A DNA stretch of 15,066 nucleotides, taken from positions 1 to 15,066 of the forward strand of contig JAJDZO010000051.1 of NCBI GenBank assembly GCA_022824605.1, written 5' to 3'. Position numbers and translations under genes: made by a program. Source of the DNA: Acidimicrobiia bacterium. GTDB taxonomy: Bacteria; Actinomycetota; Acidimicrobiia; Acidimicrobiales; Aldehydirespiratoraceae. The notes beneath the pieces were generated by a model, which had not been told where the DNA came from, searched no databases, and saw only the letters and a list, made by a program, of their open reading frames with translations. Below are positions 12,197 through 15,066 of this stretch, piece by piece (the stretch's first letter is position 1; each line of letters begins with the position of its first letter).

Positions 12197-12294
12197 GGCG
12201 GGCGGAGGGCGCTTCGACGAAGCTCCGACTGGCCTCAGCGGGCTTCGCCCTATCGTTCGGCCAGGTCGGACTTCGTGCGCCCCCTCCGCCCGCC
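12197..12294. terminator. long inverted repeat between convergent clpP and rpe
   Basis: The arms at about 12197-12234 and 12259-12294 are nearly complementary. GGCGGGCGGAGGG (12197-12209) pairs perfectly with CCCTCCGCCCGCC (12282-12294), and inner blocks ACGAAG/CTTCGT, TCCGAC/GTCGGA and TGGCC/GGCCA continue the stem with a few bulges around a loop of roughly 24 bases. Placed between two stop codons, it may end transcription from both sides. It is much longer than a normal intrinsic terminator and lacks a T-tract, so it may instead be a dispersed palindromic element. Confidence 0.6.
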
Positions 12295-12315
12295 TGGCGT
12301 GGCGCGGAGGGCACT

Positions 12316-12972
12316 TCAGACGCTGTTGGACAGTTCCTTGATGGCGGCGGTCGGACCTTCTCGGTGGCCGAACACTGCCGATCCGGCTACCAGCACGTTG
12401 GCTCCGGCGGTGACCGCCGCACCGGCCGTGGCCGCGCTGATGCCGCCGTCCACCTCCAGGTCGATGCTGCGGCCCGAGTCATCGATCATGTGGCGCACCG
12501 TGGCGATCTTCGATTCGACGGCGGCGATGTAGCGCTGCCCCCCGAAGCCGGGGTTGACGGTCATGACGAGCACCTCGTCGATCATCGTCATCACCTCGGA
12601 GATGCTCGACGCGGGCGTGTGAGGATTCAGGACCACGCCGCAGCGGGCACCGGCTTCGGCAATGGCGGCCAGTGAACGGTGCAGGTGCGGGCAGGTCTCG
12701 GCGTGGATCAGCACGGTGTCGCAGCCGGCCTCCACATAGAGGGGCGCAAGCTCGTCGGGCTTCACCACCATCAGATGGGCCTCGAAGTGCAGATCGACCA
12801 ACGGTCGGCACGCGGCCACCACGTCGGGGCCGAAGGTGAGGTTGGGGACGAACACACCGTCCATCACGTCCCAATGGATCCGATGAGCGCCCGCCGCGGC
12901 GACGGTGCGGCATTCGGAGCCCAGGCGTGACGCGTCGGCTGCGAGCATCGAAGGAGCGATCTCAACCGCCAC
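12316..12972 (-). CDS. rpe: ribulose-phosphate 3-epimerase
   Basis: The enzyme interconverts ribulose 5-phosphate and xylulose 5-phosphate in the pentose phosphate pathway. It is a 218-residue TIM barrel with every family motif: APSMLAAD (6-13), HWDVMDGVFVPNLTFGP (33-49) with His33 and catalytic Asp35, EAHLMV with His66, VMTVNPGFGGQ (136-146), the second catalytic Asp175 in LEVDGGI, and VAGSAVFG (195-202). The start is GTG at 12972, supported by homology and by a TAGGGT -10 box 6 bases before it. It converges on clpP. Confidence 0.97.
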   Translation of the reverse strand: MAVEIAPSMLAADASRLGSECRTVAAAGAHRIHWDVMDGVFVPNLTFGPDVVAACRPLVDLHFEAHLMVVKPDELAPLYVEAGCDTVLIHAETCPHLHRSLAAIAEAGARCGVVLNPHTPASSISEVMTMIDEVLVMTVNPGFGGQRYIAAVESKIATVRHMIDDSGRSIDLEVDGGISAATAGAAVTAGANVLVAGSAVFGHREGPTAAIKELSNSV

Positions 12973-12978
12973 GCCCGC

Positions 12979-12984
12979 ACCCTA
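12979..12984 (-). promoter_or_regulatory. -10 box of rpe (TAGGGT)
   Basis: TAGGGT on the minus strand, 6 bases (GCGGGC) before the GTG start of rpe. The spacing puts the transcription start at or within a base or two of the start codon. Confidence 0.55.
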
Positions 12985-13053
12985 ACCCAGCAGCACGACG
13001 CTCCGACTTGATAGCGCCGCCTCGGCACGGGTCGCTATGGCCGACAGTGCCGA

Positions 13054-13059
13054 TACCGT
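13054..13059 (+). promoter_or_regulatory. -10 box of RNA methyltransferase gene (TACCGT)
   Basis: TACCGT is followed by 6 bases (CGCGGC) and the GTG at 13066. It has the same design as rpe, which starts in the opposite direction about 90 bases away. Confidence 0.55.
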
Positions 13060-13065
13060 CGCGGC

Positions 13066-14238
13066 GTGGAGTTGCGGGTGACCGCCACGGCGCGCGACGG
13101 CGTCGGAGTGGCACGGGGCTGCGACGGGCGGGTCGTGTTCGTCGAGGGCGCCCTCCCCGGCGAGCTGGTCACCGCCGACATCCACACCGTCGACCGTCGC
13201 TGGGCCCGGGCCCGGGTAATCAACGTGATCGAAGCCTCTCCCGAGCGGGTGCCGGTCGCTTGCGAGCACCACCTCGAAGGCTGCGGCGGATGCGACATGC
13301 TCCACGTCGACGCTCGGGCCCAAATGCAGCTGAAGGCGTCGATCGTGGTCGACCAGTTGACCCGCCAAAGCGTCGACGCACCCGCGCCGGCGCTGCGCAT
13401 GCTCGACGCCGACCGGGGCCGCACCACCGTGCAGGCTGCGGTAGTGAATGGACGCGCCGGCTTCAAGGCGCGCGGCAGCCACGACGTGGTCATACCCGAG
13501 GACTGCGGTGCGGTGGACGACGGGGTGGAGGAACTGCTCGTCGAGGGCCGCTACGGGCCGGCCACCGGAGTGCTGATAAGGGTGGGCGCCCGCACCGGCG
13601 AACGGATGGTGGTGGTCGACCCCACCATCGACGAGGTGGCGGTGCCCGACGACGTGATGGTGGTGGGCCGCGACGAACTCGACCAGCATCGACGGGCCTG
13701 GATCCATGAGGAGCTGTCGGGACGCCGCTGGAGAATCTCGGCCCGGTCCTTCTTCCAGAACCGGCCCGCGGGAGCAGAGGCTCTCGTGGACGAAGTGGCC
13801 GAGATGTTGGAGGCGCTCGCCGACGACGGCCCGCTGGTGGACGCCTACGCCGGCGTGGGACTGTTCGCAGGCACGGTCGGCAACGGCCGCAAGGTCACCG
13901 CCATCGAGCGGAGCGCCGACGCGGCCGCCGATGCCCGCGTCAACCTCGGCGACGGGGCGAAGGTGCTGCGCATCCCGGTGGAGAAATGGCGGGCTTCGCC
14001 CGCCAGCGTGGTGGTGGCCGACCCGGCCCGATCAGGGCTCGGCGAGGCGGCCGTGAAGCCGCTGCTGTCGTGCCGGCCCCGCCTGGTGGTGCTGGTGAGC
14101 TGCGATCCGTCGTCGTTCGCGGCCGACGCCCGCCGCCTGATCGACTCCGGCTACCGGTTGAACCGATGGACCGTGGTCGACCTGTTCCCCCTCACGTCGC
14201 ATATCGAGACGGTGGCCGCCTTCGTAGCAGACGACTAG
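13066..14238 (+). CDS. RNA m5U methyltransferase, TrmA/RlmD (RumA) family with TRAM domain and Fe-S site
   Basis: A SAM-dependent enzyme that methylates uridine at C5 in rRNA or tRNA. In order, the 390-residue protein has an N-terminal TRAM RNA-binding domain (about 1-55) and a [4Fe-4S] site from Cys66, Cys73 and Cys76 (EGCGGCDML) plus probably Cys147. SFFQNRPAGAEALV (228-241) is followed by the SAM loop DAYAGVGLFAG (259-269) and VADPARSGLG (317-326). The catalytic Cys346 is in VSCDPSSFA, and the base Glu381 is in SHIETVAAF. The N-terminal TRAM domain and the Fe-S cysteines favour the RlmD/RlmC side over TrmA, but the exact uridine cannot be named. The GTG start is supported by a -10 box 6 bases upstream. 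Confidence 0.93.
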   Translation: MELRVTATARDGVGVARGCDGRVVFVEGALPGELVTADIHTVDRRWARARVINVIEASPERVPVACEHHLEGCGGCDMLHVDARAQMQLKASIVVDQLTRQSVDAPAPALRMLDADRGRTTVQAAVVNGRAGFKARGSHDVVIPEDCGAVDDGVEELLVEGRYGPATGVLIRVGARTGERMVVVDPTIDEVAVPDDVMVVGRDELDQHRRAWIHEELSGRRWRISARSFFQNRPAGAEALVDEVAEMLEALADDGPLVDAYAGVGLFAGTVGNGRKVTAIERSADAAADARVNLGDGAKVLRIPVEKWRASPASVVVADPARSGLGEAAVKPLLSCRPRLVVLVSCDPSSFAADARRLIDSGYRLNRWTVVDLFPLTSHIETVAAFVADD

Positions 14239-14254
14239 TCCGTAAGCAGTCCCA

Positions 14255-14275
14255 GACGCCGAATCAGCCGGCGTC
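14255..14275. terminator. hairpin between methyltransferase gene and menB
   Basis: A perfect 7-bp stem, GACGCCG (14255-14261) and CGGCGTC (14269-14275), around a 7-base loop. It lies in the 42-base gap between two converging stop codons. No T-run follows on either strand, as is common for high-GC actinobacterial terminators; it could serve both genes. Confidence 0.5.
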
Positions 14276-14280
14276 GGCGG

Positions 14281-15066
14281 TCAGTAGTGCCAGTCGAAGG
14301 CCGACCAGTCCGGGGGGCGCTTGTTCAGGAAGGCGTCGCGTCCCTCGGCCGCCTCGTCGGTCATGTAGGCCAGCCGGGTGGCCTCGCCCGCGAACACCTG
14401 CTGGCCGATCAGCCCGTCGTCGATCAGATTCAGGGCGAACTTCACCATCCGCTGCGCGGTGGGGCTCTTGGCGTTGATCTCGCCGGCCCACTGCAGCGCC
14501 ACCGCCTCCAAGTCAGCGTGGGGCACCACTTCGTTGACCATTCCCATCTCGAAGGCCTCTTGAGCCGAGTACGTGCGGCCCAGGAAGAAGATCTCACGGG
14601 CCTTCTTCTGTCCGATGAGCCGGGCCAGATACGCCGATCCGAAGCCGCCGTCGAAGCTGGCCACGTCGGTGTCGGTCTGCTTGAACAGTCCATGCTCGGC
14701 GCTGGCCAGGGTCAGGTCGGCCACCGCGTGCAGGCTGTGGCCCCCGCCCACCGCCCAGCCGGGCACCACCGCGATCACCACCTTGGGCATCATGCGGATC
14801 AGGCGCTGAACTTCGAGAATGTGCAACCGGCCCGAACGCCCGGCGTCGATAGTGTCGCCCGTCTCGCCCGACGCATACCGGTAGCCGTCGCGGCCCCGGA
14901 TCCGCTGATCCCCGCCTGAGCAGAACGCCCAGCCGCCGTCGCGGGGCGACGGGCCGTTGCCGGTGATCAGCACGCAGCCCACGTCGCTGGACATCCGGGC
15001 GTGGTCTAGGCAGCGGTACAGCTCGTCCACGGTGTGGGGCCGGAAGGCGTTGCGCACCTCTGGGCG
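14281..15066 (-). CDS. menB: 1,4-dihydroxy-2-naphthoyl-CoA synthase (partial, N-terminus beyond the edge)
   Basis: A crotonase-fold enzyme that closes the naphthoquinone ring in menaquinone synthesis. Recognisable are RPEVRNAFRPHTVDELYR at the cut end, GGWAFCSGGDQRIRG (substrate loop), PGWAVGGGHSLH (oxyanion side), FKQTDTDVASFDGGFGSAYL and the C-terminal FAGEATRLAYMTDEAAEGRDA with KRPPDWSAFDWHY. The Asp after QT occupies the place of Asp185 in M. tuberculosis MenB, which marks type II enzymes that do not need bicarbonate. The frame stays open to the right edge with codons for Arg-Pro-Glu before a GTG at 15057, so that GTG is internal and the true start is outside; roughly 40-55 residues are missing compared with full-length MenB. 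Confidence 0.96.
   Translation of the reverse strand, partial: RPEVRNAFRPHTVDELYRCLDHARMSSDVGCVLITGNGPSPRDGGWAFCSGGDQRIRGRDGYRYASGETGDTIDAGRSGRLHILEVQRLIRMMPKVVIAVVPGWAVGGGHSLHAVADLTLASAEHGLFKQTDTDVASFDGGFGSAYLARLIGQKKAREIFFLGRTYSAQEAFEMGMVNEVVPHADLEAVALQWAGEINAKSPTAQRMVKFALNLIDDGLIGQQVFAGEATRLAYMTDEAAEGRDAFLNKRPPDWSAFDWHY

Noticed and set aside
12927..13709. A 260-codon plus-strand frame overlapping rpe and the methyltransferase
   Set aside because: It is Arg/Pro-rich noise in the wrong frame of the methyltransferase gene.

Overview
The window looks like ordinary chromosome of a high-GC actinomycetote. Gene content and codon use point to a deep-branching class such as Acidimicrobiia, although the class is an inference. 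Three things support an actinobacterial origin. Several proteins closely resemble mycobacterial ones (CysM, Mec, an Rv1339-like phosphodiesterase, MenB). The gene order matches the Mycobacterium tuberculosis Rv1334-Rv1341 neighbourhood. Many genes have a TANNNT -10 box a few bases before an ATG or GTG, the arrangement of leaderless actinobacterial transcripts. There are no insertion sequences, phage genes or CRISPR arrays.

Layout. Positions 1-108 hold no gene. Positions 109-505 (minus) are a complete tmRNA gene (ssrA) encoding the tag ADDDALVLAA. It is followed, still on the minus strand, by a PQ-loop membrane protein (617-1261) and smpB (1258-1767), so the trans-translation RNA and its partner protein lie together. 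At 1811 a divergent JAMM peptidase resembling Mec begins. A minus-strand MaoC-hotdog/alpha-beta-hydrolase fusion (2296-3795) and two tandem paralogous 14-helix MFS exporters (about 3875-6887) follow. Next come cysM (6911-7858), the ribosomal protein pair rpmB-rpmG (7962-8375), an Rv1339-like metallo-beta-lactamase-fold phosphodiesterase (8417-9160), rph (9171-9911) and rdgB (9970-10551). An SDR oxidoreductase (10575-11309, minus) lies downstream of a tRNA-Leu(UAG) gene (11386-11470, minus). clpP (11559-12188, plus) converges on rpe (12316-12972, minus), with a long inverted repeat between them. A TrmA/RlmD-type RNA m5U methyltransferase (13066-14238, plus) converges on menB (minus), which runs off the right edge.

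How the genes relate. tmRNA and SmpB rescue stalled ribosomes, and ClpP is the kind of protease that destroys the tagged products. Mec and CysM belong to the CysO thiocarboxylate route of cysteine synthesis known from M. tuberculosis, but cysO is not in the window; the fusion gene and the exporter pair sit where it would be expected. The Rv1339-like gene, rph and rdgB form a conserved nucleotide/RNA housekeeping run. MenB indicates menaquinone-based respiration. The most noteworthy points are the CysO-less Mec/CysM arrangement, the hydratase-hydrolase fusion with a repeat-built linker, the tandem exporters with a direct repeat at their junction, and the recurrent leaderless-promoter architecture. 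I see no clear evidence of a wholly new defence or mobile system.
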